In this document: in pieces, positions 1 through 8,882 of the stretch | Position numbering within the stretch: position 1 is the first letter of the stretch | Layout: every line of letters begins with the position of its first letter | Assembly (NCBI RefSeq): GCF_030506325.1 | Contig: NZ_CP120683.1 | Location: forward strand, 6,328,501 to 6,392,500 | DNA: 64,000 nt | DNA from: Tunicatimonas pelagia | GTDB taxonomy: Bacteria > Bacteroidota > Bacteroidia > Cytophagales > Cyclobacteriaceae | Direction: 5' to 3' | The notes under the pieces: generated by a model | Told to the model about the DNA's origin: nothing | What the model saw: the letters and a program-made list of their open reading frames with translations, nothing else | The model's database searches: none | Program-made: the position numbers and the translations under genes

Positions 1-122
1 TTTTATTTGATGTGCCAGATAAAATCGGGGCAAATGCTCACTTAGTCATTACGAAAGAAATGGTAGAAGAAAGCCTGTCGGGGCTGGTACAGAATAAAGA
101 CCTGAGTCAATTTATTTTGTAG
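1..122 (+). CDS. hslU: HslU C-terminus (ATP-dependent protease ATPase subunit), 5' truncated by window
   Basis: The frame is open from the window edge and ends at TAG 120-122, giving about 39 residues. The tail ends NKDLSQFIL, which closely matches the conserved HslU C-terminus (E. coli ends DEDLSRFIL); this C-terminal peptide docks into HslV and activates it. HslU is the AAA+ unfoldase of the cytoplasmic HslUV protease. Only the sensor-2/C-terminal subdomain is visible; the Walker motifs lie outside the window. The family call rests on the short tail but the match is distinctive. Confidence 0.85.
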   Translation, partial: LFDVPDKIGANAHLVITKEMVEESLSGLVQNKDLSQFIL

Positions 123-153
123 ACGGAAGACGAACCTTAGTTTACTGTTGCAG

Positions 154-330
154 ATGAAGCGAATTTTGAAAGCAGCTTGGCGGACAACGCGCAGACTGAT
201 CTGGGCAATAGGAGTGGCGTATATGCTGGCGTTTCATAATGTATACTACGATGAGCAAAAGTATAAAGAAGACATTGTTATTGTAGTGGAGGAAGATACT
301 GAAATACAAGACGCTGCCCCAGGAGAATAA
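154..330 (+). CDS. Small hypothetical protein with one membrane segment
   Basis: This is a 58-residue ORF from ATG 154; an in-frame TTG at 148 is an alternative start. It has a basic N-terminus rich in Arg and Lys, a hydrophobic stretch around residues 15-28 and an acidic C-terminus, consistent with a single-pass inner-membrane peptide with the basic end in the cytoplasm. It lies 31 bp after hslU in the same direction and may be co-transcribed. No family is recognised. Confidence 0.5.
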   Translation: MKRILKAAWRTTRRLIWAIGVAYMLAFHNVYYDEQKYKEDIVIVVEEDTEIQDAAPGE

Positions 331-409
331 TTTTACGGAAACGTGAGAGCCAAATCTTGAGTCCGGACAGTTTTATCAACTACCCATTTTCAATTATCAA
401 CTATAACCT

Positions 410-1138
410 GTGAATTACTACTTCATTACCGGAACCAGCCGAGGAATTGGTCGAGCTTTAGCTGAGCGGGCTTTGCAGGAAGACAATACTCAAGTAATTG
501 GGTTTTCCCGCCAGCAAAATATTCAGCACGATCGCTATACTCACCATTCAATAGATTTATCTGATATTGATAATCTTTCCGAGCAGATTGCTTCAATTTT
601 TTTAGAGTTATCGGATGCTAAACAAATTGTGCTTATCAATAATGCCGGAACGCTGGGTGATGTAAAATACTTTGGCTCGATAGCTGATGCGAAGATTGAG
701 CAGCTTTTTTCACTGAACATAACTGCCCCGGCTATTCTAATGAATCACTTCATTCGCCAGTACCGGGATGCGGCCGCCGAACGAGTTATTATCAATGTTT
801 CTTCGGGGGTGTCTAAGTATGCGGTAGACGGCTGGTCGGGCTACTGCGCTTCTAAAGCAGCCCTGGATATGCTGACTGAAGTAGCCGCCTTGGAACTAGA
901 AAAGCAAAACGTCCAAAACTTCCGAGTGTACTCTGTAGCCCCCGGCATTGTAGATACGCAGATGCAAACCGACATACGTGAAACCGATGAGCAAAACTTT
1001 AGTCGTCTGCAAAACTTCAAAAACTATAAAGCCGACGGAGCTTTAGACAACCCCCAGCAAACCGCTGAAAAATACTTTTACCTGATTAACCATCCTGAAA
1101 AATTCACCGAGGTACGACTGGATGTACGGGAGTTTTAA
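410..1138 (+). CDS. SDR-family NADP-dependent reductase, benzil/sepiapterin reductase-like
   Basis: This 242-residue classical short-chain dehydrogenase starts at GTG 410. Visible motifs are the Rossmann glycine pattern TGTSRGIG at residues 7-14, NNAG at 77-80, the catalytic Ser at about 131-132 and YxxxK (Y145, K149), with structural Asn103. An Arg after the first strand suggests NADP(H) preference. Overall layout, including the APGIVDTQMQ segment, resembles the (S)-benzoin-forming benzil reductase/sepiapterin reductase branch. The substrate cannot be deduced. It is 8 bp from the stop of a convergent DUF6155 gene. Confidence 0.85.
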   Translation: MNYYFITGTSRGIGRALAERALQEDNTQVIGFSRQQNIQHDRYTHHSIDLSDIDNLSEQIASIFLELSDAKQIVLINNAGTLGDVKYFGSIADAKIEQLFSLNITAPAILMNHFIRQYRDAAAERVIINVSSGVSKYAVDGWSGYCASKAALDMLTEVAALELEKQNVQNFRVYSVAPGIVDTQMQTDIRETDEQNFSRLQNFKNYKADGALDNPQQTAEKYFYLINHPEKFTEVRLDVREF

Positions 1139-1146
1139 ACCGTTTC

Positions 1147-1659
1147 TTAATCACCCAAATGGTTGTCAAAACTATACTTTAATCCATCGTACAATCCCCA
1201 ACCGAAAGGATACGTTTCGTCTATTATTTCACGACATCTACTACTGTATTCTTCCTTTAACTTTTCTTCTTCGATTAGTTTGCAGGCTTCTTCAAACGAG
1301 CTTTCCAGTGAGTTGTAAAATGGTTCATCTATATCCCCGTAAGCTTTGGTGTATGCGATCATTATTTCCACGCGGTACAGCAGCAGCTCAATTACATCTT
1401 TCTTGAAGATTGATATTTTCTTGAAATCACCGACTACTCTTCGGCTGGCTTGGTTGCTGGCTCTACCAAAGCCTCTCTTTGGGAAATATTCCTTTTTGAT
1501 CTTGGCTTTGAACTCATTCAGAACAGCGGTAGTATCCTGACTAAATTCAAGCTCGTAATATTTCTTCACCTCTTTGAATTTAGCGTAGAGCATCTTTACT
1601 TCTTTCTCCAGCTCTTTCTTATCTAACGCTTTTAGATATCTATTCAATTCGGTCTTCAT
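1147..1659 (-). CDS. DUF6155 family protein
   Basis: This 170-residue, highly charged, mostly helical cytoplasmic protein resembles DUF6155. Shared features are an N-terminal helix rich in Lys and Glu, the 'KEVKKYYEL' segment near residues 30-39, the 'EYFPKRGFGRAS' basic patch around 58-69, and a C-terminal helical part ending with an aromatic segment. It has no signal peptide and no catalytic motif. Function is unknown in the family. It is convergent with the SDR gene and lies beside the hairpin at 1704-1809. Confidence 0.7.
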   Translation of the reverse strand: MKTELNRYLKALDKKELEKEVKMLYAKFKEVKKYYELEFSQDTTAVLNEFKAKIKKEYFPKRGFGRASNQASRRVVGDFKKISIFKKDVIELLLYRVEIMIAYTKAYGDIDEPFYNSLESSFEEACKLIEEEKLKEEYSSRCREIIDETYPFGWGLYDGLKYSFDNHLGD

Positions 1660-1703
1660 TGGTTGTTTTACTTAGGTAACAACTCTTACTTATCGCGGTC
1701 TCG

Positions 1704-1809
1704 TATAAGCGCAGTAGCGGGCTTTAGGCAACTGCTTTTCGGTCGAAAAGATACTTAAATAAAAACAAAAATGGTTTGGGTTTGCACCTAAACCGCTATT
1801 GCGTTTATA
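1704..1809 (+). repeat. Long imperfect inverted repeat (hairpin) between DUF6155 and LysR genes
   Basis: The arms at 1704-1730 and 1783-1809 pair over about 23 bp around a 52-nt loop, with a 2-nt bulge. Both non-Watson-Crick positions in the first 17 pairs are G-T on the + strand (G-U in RNA) and would be A-C mismatches on the - strand, so the + strand is the better folder. Both flanking genes run on the - strand, so this is not an ordinary terminator for them. Confidence 0.6.
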
Positions 1810-1825
1810 CATTGTTATGTGCAGG

Positions 1826-2710
1826 TTATGTTCCACCTATGTTTTTGAAAAACTCCCAACCAACCTGCGTAAGTTTCTTCGGATGTTTTAGTGCCACAAG
1901 ATTTAATATTGATTTACCGAAGCTTTCATCAATTTCAAAAATATTTACCTTTACATTCAAATTATCAATTGCCGATTTAGGGATGACTGCACTTCCCAAA
2001 CCAATTTCAACCAGTTTCACAATCGAATGTAGGTGATTTGCCCTATGCTGAATTTTCGGTTGGATATTGAGCCTTTCGAACAAAAGGGCAATGTCTGAAT
2101 ACAATTCTTGTCCTTGCGGTCTCTCAAAGCTTACAAAATTTGGCTCTTTGCCTATTATTTTATCTATCTCTTCAATCTTGGTTATTTTCGTTCTGATTGG
2201 GGTTAGCAAAGCATATCTTTCTGAAAAGATAGATTTTTTAACCAGTCTGTTGTCATGGATTGAGCCTCTGATTATACCTAAATCAATTGAGCCAGAAAGT
2301 ACTTGACTTATTGTTTGAGCAGAAGTCTGCTCATATAGCTTTAAATTCACGTTAGGATAGGCTTTTACTAAGTTCTGTAAAGTTGCAGGCAAAATGGACT
2401 GCATTGAAGAACCAACATAAGAGATTTTCAATAATCCCACTTTTCCTTTTGAAACAGCTTTTGAGTGTTCGATTCCATCATTGAATAGTTTTTCAGATCT
2501 AATAACATACTCATAAAGGACAGCACCTGCCTGTGTCAATTCCACCTTGCGATTGGTTCTTGTAAAAAGGTTAAAGCCCAAATCTTCCTCCAGTTTTTGA
2601 ATGGCTCTGGTAAGTGGTGGCTGTGTTATACCAAGATATTGAGCTGTTTCGGTAAAATTTAGTTTCTGGGCAAGAGCCTTGAAATACGAGATTGCATTAG
2701 AATTTACCAT
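1826..2710 (-). CDS. LysR-family transcriptional regulator
   Basis: This 294-residue regulator has an N-terminal winged helix-turn-helix (about residues 3-60, including the typical 'LGITQPPLTRAIQKLEEDLG' recognition region) and a periplasmic-binding-protein-like effector domain over about 90-290. It is full length for the family. It is divergent from the phosphatase gene at 2782 with 71 bp between start codons, the classical arrangement of a LysR regulator and its target. The effector is unknown. Confidence 0.93.
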   Translation of the reverse strand: MVNSNAISYFKALAQKLNFTETAQYLGITQPPLTRAIQKLEEDLGFNLFTRTNRKVELTQAGAVLYEYVIRSEKLFNDGIEHSKAVSKGKVGLLKISYVGSSMQSILPATLQNLVKAYPNVNLKLYEQTSAQTISQVLSGSIDLGIIRGSIHDNRLVKKSIFSERYALLTPIRTKITKIEEIDKIIGKEPNFVSFERPQGQELYSDIALLFERLNIQPKIQHRANHLHSIVKLVEIGLGSAVIPKSAIDNLNVKVNIFEIDESFGKSILNLVALKHPKKLTQVGWEFFKNIGGT

Positions 2711-2781
2711 ACCTATATAGTATTGATTATAGTTTTTACAGGTATTAAAGGTATAGTAATTTTATTTCAAAATAATTTACT
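2711..2781. promoter_or_regulatory. Divergent promoter/operator region between LysR and phosphatase genes
   Basis: This 71-bp AT-rich divergent intergenic region holds ATACCT (2709-2714) facing AGGTAT twice (2740-2745 and 2749-2754) and the palindrome CTATATAG (2713-2720). LysR proteins usually bind inverted repeats near their own start, so these are candidate operator half-sites. No binding is demonstrated. Confidence 0.45.
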
Positions 2782-3960
2782 ATGAAAGTATTCACTTTAA
2801 TTTTTGCAATAATCGTCACAACTTTGACGCTTAACGCCCAAACATCAAAACGAGCTATTCTATTATATGTAGATGGATTTCATCCTGATGCAACCAAAAA
2901 GTATAAACTACCCAATATCCAAGAGTTAATAGATGGTGGCACCGAAGTTGAAGAAGGCGTGATGGCATTTCCCATACATCCCACCATCTGGCCTTATGGA
3001 CAATACCACACGACTTCTTTTCCAAATATTTCGACTTTAGCCGGAACTTTGTTTCTTGATGAGAAACAGCACTTTTTTCCAGATGATTTGGCTGATACGG
3101 ATAAAACTCTTCATTCGGCAGGAAGCAATTCTTACAGGTCATTAAATGTCGCTTTTGACTTTCATCTTACCGAATCTGGATTGAAAGATTCAGAATTGAT
3201 TGATTTTTTTATTGTTACCTACAAGGAAGAAGGCGATTTACAGTTTTCAAGAATCCATTTGCAAGAACTTGGTGGTGCTGGTAGGGTTGAATCTGGGAAG
3301 AATTTAAGTAATGACCCTTGGGCGCAGAACATTTGGGCGGAAAATAGTCCATATTCCAAAAAACTTATAGAAACTGATAAACAGATTGGTCGACTCATTG
3401 ACTTTTTAAGAGAGTCTGATTTGCTCGATTCAACGTTAATTGTGTTTATGGGTGATGGTCAAGCACCTACTGGTTGGCATACCTATATGGATGAAGAAGC
3501 ATCGTTGACACCAATTGTTTTTTATGGCTCAAATATCAAAAATGGATATAAAGTAAAATATGCTGAAAATATTGATGTAATTCCAACTATAGCAAAAGCT
3601 ATGAATGTAAAAATGAACTTTAGCAATGGTGGAACTGGAATGGTTTTAACTGAAATTTTTGAAGGAAATAATACTGTCCTTGAACATCCACAATGGGTCA
3701 AAAGGATAAACTCACAACTTAGAGAGTACACAGTTTTAAAGGCTAAAGCAGATATTCGTTCAGCGGAAGACCCAAAGATGAATATACTACTTATGGAATT
3801 GATGCACTCTAAATTATCTGAATACCAATTTTATAATTACGATAGGCTTTTGGAATGGAAATCAGCTACATCTTTAGAAACAATGTACAAAGCAAATGAA
3901 AATGTATTAGGGATATTAAAAGATGCCTTGGATGGAAATTACCGTTTCAGTAAAATTTAG
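2782..3960 (+). CDS. Secreted alkaline-phosphatase-superfamily hydrolase (sulfatase/phosphodiesterase-like)
   Basis: The protein has 392 residues with a Sec signal peptide ending near residue 20 (LNAQ). Metal-site features of the alkaline phosphatase superfamily are visible: D31 in the first strand (LLYVDGF), a Ser/Thr-rich nucleophile segment TSFPNIST at about 78-85, D199, D225 in MGDG and H233. It probably cleaves phosphate or sulfate esters in the periplasm; the substrate is unknown. It is divergent from the LysR gene and probably controlled by it. Base composition is more AT-rich than most neighbours, which hints at recent acquisition with the regulator. Confidence 0.75.
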   Translation: MKVFTLIFAIIVTTLTLNAQTSKRAILLYVDGFHPDATKKYKLPNIQELIDGGTEVEEGVMAFPIHPTIWPYGQYHTTSFPNISTLAGTLFLDEKQHFFPDDLADTDKTLHSAGSNSYRSLNVAFDFHLTESGLKDSELIDFFIVTYKEEGDLQFSRIHLQELGGAGRVESGKNLSNDPWAQNIWAENSPYSKKLIETDKQIGRLIDFLRESDLLDSTLIVFMGDGQAPTGWHTYMDEEASLTPIVFYGSNIKNGYKVKYAENIDVIPTIAKAMNVKMNFSNGGTGMVLTEIFEGNNTVLEHPQWVKRINSQLREYTVLKAKADIRSAEDPKMNILLMELMHSKLSEYQFYNYDRLLEWKSATSLETMYKANENVLGILKDALDGNYRFSKI

Positions 3961-4158
3961 TACGGGTGTTTGTTGAACTTGCACATAACTTCTGGATGCC
4001 TACATCAAGCTAGGTCAAATTTTGGGTGAAATATAATAGAATTGATTCCGATTATCATTTTATCGGAAAATGCTTCGGTGCTCGGTTTTCTTCGGTTAAA
4101 CACTTAAAAACGCTTGCAGTCGCTTGTGCATAGATAATCCAATGAAACCCTTAATACG

Positions 4159-5685
4159 TTAGGGCAATGGCTGGGCCAAAATAGCCAGATAGGTTTCAAT
4201 ACCTCGAGTCAGATTACCTAAGCGCAGGTTTTCGTTAGGGCTGTGCTGATTGTTATCGGGATTAACGGTAGGCACAATCACCGCTGGAATGCCCAGCGTA
4301 TTGACAAAGGGAGCAATAGGTACTGAACCGCCCGTAGTACGAATTTTAATTGGGTTTTCACCGAAGTGATGCGCTAGGGCTGCCGAGAGCCAATTTCCTA
4401 CCTCACTATCTAGCTTGGTGCGAAAGGCCGGATAGGAAATTTGAGAGCGAAAGAACGCAATTTTGGGATACTTCATCCGCTCATCGTCAGTAGGTAAACT
4501 ATCTACTAAATAGTAGCCCTGTTGCTCAACATGCTCTCTCACCAGACGGATCAAGCGTTCGGGGTCACTTTCCATCACTAGGCGAATATCGATCTCGGCA
4601 GTGGCTGTGCTAGGAACAATCGTTCGTACCCGCTGGGCTACCCAGCCCGAAGATAGTCCCCGAATATTGAGTGACGGATACTGCAAAGCTTCCTGATAGG
4701 TTGCGCCCACTTTATCAGTTTCAGCAATACCTAATTTTTGCTGAATCGCGGCTTCATCGTCGGGTACCTGCTGAAGTGTGCTTTTGGTGTCTGCACTAAG
4801 GTCAATTCCATCGTAAAAACCCGGAATAGTTACCCGGCCATCCTCGTTTTTCATAGATGCCAGCAGATGACTAAGCCGAAAGCCCGGATTGGGAGCGTAG
4901 TTTCCGTAGTGCCCACTGTGCTGCGGAACCCTTGGGCCGTAGACCGTCAGCGTGATAGTCGCAATGCCCCGGGCACCAAACTTCAACGTAGGTTGATTAG
5001 AAATATGGGGCGGGCCGTCGTAAATAATCAGCATATCGGCCGCCAGGACTTCTTGATGTACTTTTACTGCCGCCGGCAGATGAGGCGAACCTAATTCTTC
5101 TTCAAAATCAATAACTACCTTAATATTATAATTAGGAGTAAACCCTGCTTGCTGCATAGCATCTAGTGCCGCCAGAAACATAATGATCGGTCCCTTGGCA
5201 TCCGATGCCGATCGGGCAAACACGCGCCAGTCTTCGTAATCAGCTTCGGGAGCTAGCTGTTGCCAATCCAGTTCCTGCCAGCTACCATCCTCGGTTTGGG
5301 CTTTGAGTACTGGGGTAAAAGGGTGGGGTTGATTCCAGCGGGTAGGATCTACGGGCTGCCCATCCGCTTGCAGATAGATTAAAACCGTTTTTCCCGAAGG
5401 GGCAAATTGGCGTTCAGCTAACAGCAGTGGAATTTCACCTTTGGTGGAAAGTCGTTGCGTTTGAAATTGGCGAGTTTGAAATGCACTATCCAGCCACGCA
5501 ATATTGGGTTCAATATCCTTCGGGTAATGAGCATCGTTGGGAAGGCTAAGTAATGAGCGGAAATCACTCCAGGCAGTTGGGAGTTGCTGATGAGCGAGGG
5601 TCGTAATTTTGTCGGAAGATAACGTTTGAGCAAAAGTGCTAGCCTGTAGATACAAGCTAAGTAACAAGAGTGCGCTTATTTTCAT
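4159..5685 (-). CDS. Secreted M20-family metallopeptidase with altered first metal ligand
   Basis: This 508-residue protein has a signal peptide (cleavage near TFAQ, residue 20). M20/M25/M40 features are present: the bridging Asp (D162 in SASDAKG), the Glu cluster FEEE at 194-197, a dimerisation domain with HSGHYGNYAPNP, and a C-terminal NNQHSPNE motif supplying a metal His. The usual first motif HxD before 'QPVDP' reads Q106-A-D108, so the normal His ligand is Gln. It may be a subfamily feature with altered metal binding. It probably trims peptides in the periplasm. It follows the small acidic gene by 12 bp and may share its transcript. Confidence 0.85.
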   Translation of the reverse strand: MKISALLLLSLYLQASTFAQTLSSDKITTLAHQQLPTAWSDFRSLLSLPNDAHYPKDIEPNIAWLDSAFQTRQFQTQRLSTKGEIPLLLAERQFAPSGKTVLIYLQADGQPVDPTRWNQPHPFTPVLKAQTEDGSWQELDWQQLAPEADYEDWRVFARSASDAKGPIIMFLAALDAMQQAGFTPNYNIKVVIDFEEELGSPHLPAAVKVHQEVLAADMLIIYDGPPHISNQPTLKFGARGIATITLTVYGPRVPQHSGHYGNYAPNPGFRLSHLLASMKNEDGRVTIPGFYDGIDLSADTKSTLQQVPDDEAAIQQKLGIAETDKVGATYQEALQYPSLNIRGLSSGWVAQRVRTIVPSTATAEIDIRLVMESDPERLIRLVREHVEQQGYYLVDSLPTDDERMKYPKIAFFRSQISYPAFRTKLDSEVGNWLSAALAHHFGENPIKIRTTGGSVPIAPFVNTLGIPAVIVPTVNPDNNQHSPNENLRLGNLTRGIETYLAILAQPLP

Positions 5686-5697
5686 TAATACTTCAGG

Positions 5698-6018
5698 TTA
5701 GTAAGAGCTGTTATTATCCGTATCTTTCTCGTCGTCATCTCCTTCAAAATCTCTGTCTACCGAGAAATCGCTACGCAACGTGCCATCGTCATCGTAATCA
5801 TCATCGTCTTCGATAATCTGACGGGCTTCTAGTACCGTCATGCGGATGAGATAGTAAATTTCTTCGGTCTCAAACGGAAGTGCCGAAACCCTTTTTCCTT
5901 CCCGGTTAGTGAAGGTGATTAGGTTATCCTCAAAGCCATAGGGGTATTCTGCTTTCACCCGCTCGATAATTTCTTCCGGCAGGTGCTCGTAGTCTTTAAC
6001 GATACGCTTCTTATCCAT
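5698..6018 (-). CDS. Small acidic conserved-type hypothetical protein
   Basis: This 106-residue soluble protein has a compact N-terminal half (about residues 1-70, with an EEIIERVKAEYPYGFED segment) and a very acidic Asp-rich tail (about 73-106). It has no signal peptide and no recognised domain. It is the first gene of a probable two-gene transcript with the M20 peptidase. The acidic tail suggests a protein-interaction role but nothing specific can be assigned. Confidence 0.6.
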   Translation of the reverse strand: MDKKRIVKDYEHLPEEIIERVKAEYPYGFEDNLITFTNREGKRVSALPFETEEIYYLIRMTVLEARQIIEDDDDYDDDGTLRSDFSVDRDFEGDDDEKDTDNNSSY

Positions 6019-6207
6019 ACGGCGACAAGTTTAGGTTGGAGTTTATTCTGATAAGCATTTTAAAAACACTAGATGAGAAAAACAACTAATTCTTTGCTTC
6101 TTATTGGTTATGTGGGCAGCTCAATAGCGAGTTGAAACCGCAATAGTGAGTGCTTTTTTTCTTGTCTATCTTTCGTAAATTGAACATATTAACTATAAAC
6201 TGCTATT

Positions 6208-7542
6208 TTGACACGATCTACTAAATTTCTGAAACAGGTTGCTTATCATAGTCGCGAGCCTATGGTTGAGCTTAATCAACACGGAGTAATACAAAATGCC
6301 AATCGGGTGGCTGAGCAGCTATTCAAACTAGAAAAGTACGGAGCTAACTCTTTTTCCAGCTTAAAGTTACTAGGCTTAGAGGGCAAGCATTTCGATTGGG
6401 AGTATCTTATTAATAACCTATCGCTTTTGCCGAAGATTGTAACATACTCTCTCGGCTCAAATACCACCACTTATCTTTTCTCACTTTCAGCTGATACGGA
6501 TGCTCACCAAAATGAACCGGCTTACTTTTTGGTGCTTAGTCCAATTGTGGGCAATGGTAATGAGGTAGAAACCTATCGCGTAGCGGAAGAGAAGTTTTAT
6601 AAAGTGTTTCACTTGAGCCCCGATGCTATTAGCATTACTCGAGTTGCTGATGGGCTGTTTATCGATGTGAACGAAGGCTTTGTGCAACTTACGGGATACC
6701 AGCGAGAAGAGTTGATTGGTAATACTGTACTAAATATTGGTTTGTGGAACGTGCTGCCAGAGCGGGAAAAGCTAACCAATGATCTATTAAACAACGGAAA
6801 AAGCTTCATGGAAGCTAGCTACCGCATTAAAGGTGGAGAGTTAGCGGAAGGACAAATTAACGCTCGTATTATCACAATTAACGGGGAAGACTGCTTGATT
6901 AGTGTCGTACGTGACTTACGTCAGCAAAAAGCCGTTGAGCGAGTTCTTCGGGAGCGGGAAGAACAATTGAAAATAATCAATCGGGCAACAAACGATGCGG
7001 TTTGGGACTGGAATTTGACGAGTGATACGCTCACCTGGAATGGAGGAATGGAGCGCATCTTTGGGTACAAACCGGAGCAGATAGAACCGAAAATACAGTG
7101 GTGGGAGCAACATATTCATCCGGAAGATCAGCAACGGGTAATGAACCGTATCCGTTATTTTATTGAGAAAAAGCAAGAGCAATGGTTTGATAAGTACCGT
7201 TTCCTACGTAGCGATAACTCTTATGCGTATGTGTACGATAAGGGTAGTATTCTTCAAGATGAGAACCACCGAGTCATTCGCATGATAGGCGGGATGGTCG
7301 ACATTACCGATCGGGTGTTGGCAGAAGAAAGCCTACTGATTCGGAACCAGCAAATTGCGGAATATTCTTTCTTTAACTCCCATAAGGTGCGAGCACCATT
7401 GAGTCGCTTACTGGGGCTTACTCACTTATTGCAGGAAGACCTTGTCTCTGATAATGAGCAACGAAGCATTATTGAAAAAGTCCGTCTGGCTGGGGAGGAG
7501 ATCGACGAAATGATCAAAGAGATTGCGAAGATATTTTACTAA
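6208..7542 (+). CDS. Multi-PAS sensor protein with HisKA-like tail but no ATPase domain
   Basis: This 444-residue cytoplasmic protein starts at TTG 6208. It has three PAS-type regions: about 10-110 (degenerate), 120-240 (S-box/PAC) and 250-365 (PAS_3-like with PAC). The last 70 residues look like a HisKA dimerisation helix pair with H392 in NSHKVRAPLSRLLG, but the gene stops there; no HATPase_c N, G1 or G2 boxes follow and none is coded in the next 300 bp. It may act as a phospho-acceptor or dimer partner for another kinase, or be a truncated kinase. Confidence 0.85.
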   Translation: MTRSTKFLKQVAYHSREPMVELNQHGVIQNANRVAEQLFKLEKYGANSFSSLKLLGLEGKHFDWEYLINNLSLLPKIVTYSLGSNTTTYLFSLSADTDAHQNEPAYFLVLSPIVGNGNEVETYRVAEEKFYKVFHLSPDAISITRVADGLFIDVNEGFVQLTGYQREELIGNTVLNIGLWNVLPEREKLTNDLLNNGKSFMEASYRIKGGELAEGQINARIITINGEDCLISVVRDLRQQKAVERVLREREEQLKIINRATNDAVWDWNLTSDTLTWNGGMERIFGYKPEQIEPKIQWWEQHIHPEDQQRVMNRIRYFIEKKQEQWFDKYRFLRSDNSYAYVYDKGSILQDENHRVIRMIGGMVDITDRVLAEESLLIRNQQIAEYSFFNSHKVRAPLSRLLGLTHLLQEDLVSDNEQRSIIEKVRLAGEEIDEMIKEIAKIFY

Positions 7543-7548
7543 GCGCAA

Positions 7549-7893
7549 CTACCGAGAAAAAAGCCGCTTGATTCCTCGCGCCATCTTTTTCTCTTTCTCC
7601 CAAAAGAACTGAAATTGCCCTACTAATGCGCCGTAGGCCAGCAACAAAACTTGGTAAGCAGGCATTACAAATAGTATGTAAGTCACGGTTTTTACCCAGA
7701 AGGGAGTAAACTCATCAAATCCAATCCAACCAAAGAAGGCCTTGCGAAGCATTACCACCGTGGTACCAGTTAATGAGAATACAATAAGAACTAAAATAAC
7801 CTGTCCGATACTTTCTAACTTCCATTTGCTCTGTAACTTCTGTAAGAATGAGGGCTTTTCTAATGTTGATGCTACGGCTACTTCTTTTTTCAT
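7549..7893 (-). CDS. DUF6787-like small membrane protein
   Basis: The start is taken at ATG 7893 (114 residues), because the upstream 12 codons of the longer frame look non-coding. Two hydrophobic segments (about residues 28-50 and 68-92) are followed by a GQFQFFWEKEKKM segment and a basic tail, the pattern of the Bacteroidota DUF6787 family. It is predicted to be an inner-membrane protein with cytoplasmic ends. Its role is unknown. It is convergent with the PAS gene, 6 bp apart. Confidence 0.65.
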   Translation of the reverse strand: MKKEVAVASTLEKPSFLQKLQSKWKLESIGQVILVLIVFSLTGTTVVMLRKAFFGWIGFDEFTPFWVKTVTYILFVMPAYQVLLLAYGALVGQFQFFWEKEKKMARGIKRLFSR

Positions 7894-8009
7894 ACAGTCA
7901 AAATGATTTTTAGCAAAAATACATTCCAAAGTAACCGAAAAATATGATAAAAGTCAGGTTTGTGCGTAAAAAACAGTTTTAATATGCTTAGCTACAGATA
8001 GATTATTGT

Positions 8010-8870
8010 TTACTCAAGAATATTCAATTCCCAGGCGACTCCTAAAGACCAAATGGCTCCGCCGTAAATGTTCTGTTGTTCGGCGATAAATCCGACGTAG
8101 TCGCTGTAAGAAGCGGTGAGCCTGACAACTTTAGTAAGGTCGGCCATTGCGATTAATCCGTAGGTAGTGTAAGTGGTTCCTTCGCCGTACAAAAATGTGG
8201 ATACTGCTTGTCCATCTGATGTACTTTCTTGAATACCTAGTCGGCCAATGAGCCAAACCCGGTCAATAAAGCACTGACCTAGCTCTAAACCTACTCGGTA
8301 CTGATCGGTAAAACCTTCGGTGCGTACGTTGTATTGGCCGTAAAGGCTGCCGTACGTTTTGCCCGTTGGTAAGCTTTTAGAAATCGCTAACGTTGACCAT
8401 ATATTAAATTCACCATCCGTCACCGGAAGATTAATTCGCTCGCCCGCCACTACCGGATTTTCAGTAACGCTGGCAAAATTAACTCCATTGCCAGTGGGGA
8501 TTTCAGCTTCAACAGAAAACGAAATCGGCAGCTTCTGAGAAATGGCGTATTTGGCTCCAACCCGAATATCACCTACACCACCAATCCGTTCGGTATTAGA
8601 AAAACGATTAGATCGATACAACGGAGCATTCAACAAAGCGGTCACCCGGCGGGTAATTCCGTATTCGCCGTACAGCGTTAATGCTTGGCTCTGAAAACGA
8701 TTACCTTGGTCAAACAACTCTCCGTCTAAAGCATAAAATTCATTGGAGCTAAATGTGCTAACAGTAGTTTGAATAAATGTTTCTCCTTCTCCTCGGGTCC
8801 AACCACTCTGGGCCAAAACACTGCTTTGAATTAGTGATAGTATTACTATTGGCGTAAGTATATATTTCAT
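8010..8870 (-). CDS. Outer-membrane beta-barrel protein (transporter-like)
   Basis: This 286-residue protein starts at ATG 8870; four extra codons from ATG 8882 are less likely because they touch the terminator T-run. A signal peptide ends near SSVLAQ. The rest alternates short amphipathic strands and turns with many Gly, Tyr and Asn residues, typical of a 12-14-strand barrel of the phenol-degradation 'MetA-pathway'/transporter type. It lies downstream of the DM13 lipoprotein gene, separated by a terminator-like hairpin. The transported ligand is unknown. Confidence 0.7.
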   Translation of the reverse strand: MKYILTPIVILSLIQSSVLAQSGWTRGEGETFIQTTVSTFSSNEFYALDGELFDQGNRFQSQALTLYGEYGITRRVTALLNAPLYRSNRFSNTERIGGVGDIRVGAKYAISQKLPISFSVEAEIPTGNGVNFASVTENPVVAGERINLPVTDGEFNIWSTLAISKSLPTGKTYGSLYGQYNVRTEGFTDQYRVGLELGQCFIDRVWLIGRLGIQESTSDGQAVSTFLYGEGTTYTTYGLIAMADLTKVVRLTASYSDYVGFIAEQQNIYGGAIWSLGVAWELNILE

Positions 8871-8882
8871 TGTAGTAGGCAT

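Noticed and set aside
1704-1822. Integron attC site next to the LysR-phosphatase pair
   Set aside because: The inverted repeat is long enough, but core sites RYYYAAC/GTTRRRY are not in the right places and no integrase is seen. It is kept only as an unexplained hairpin.
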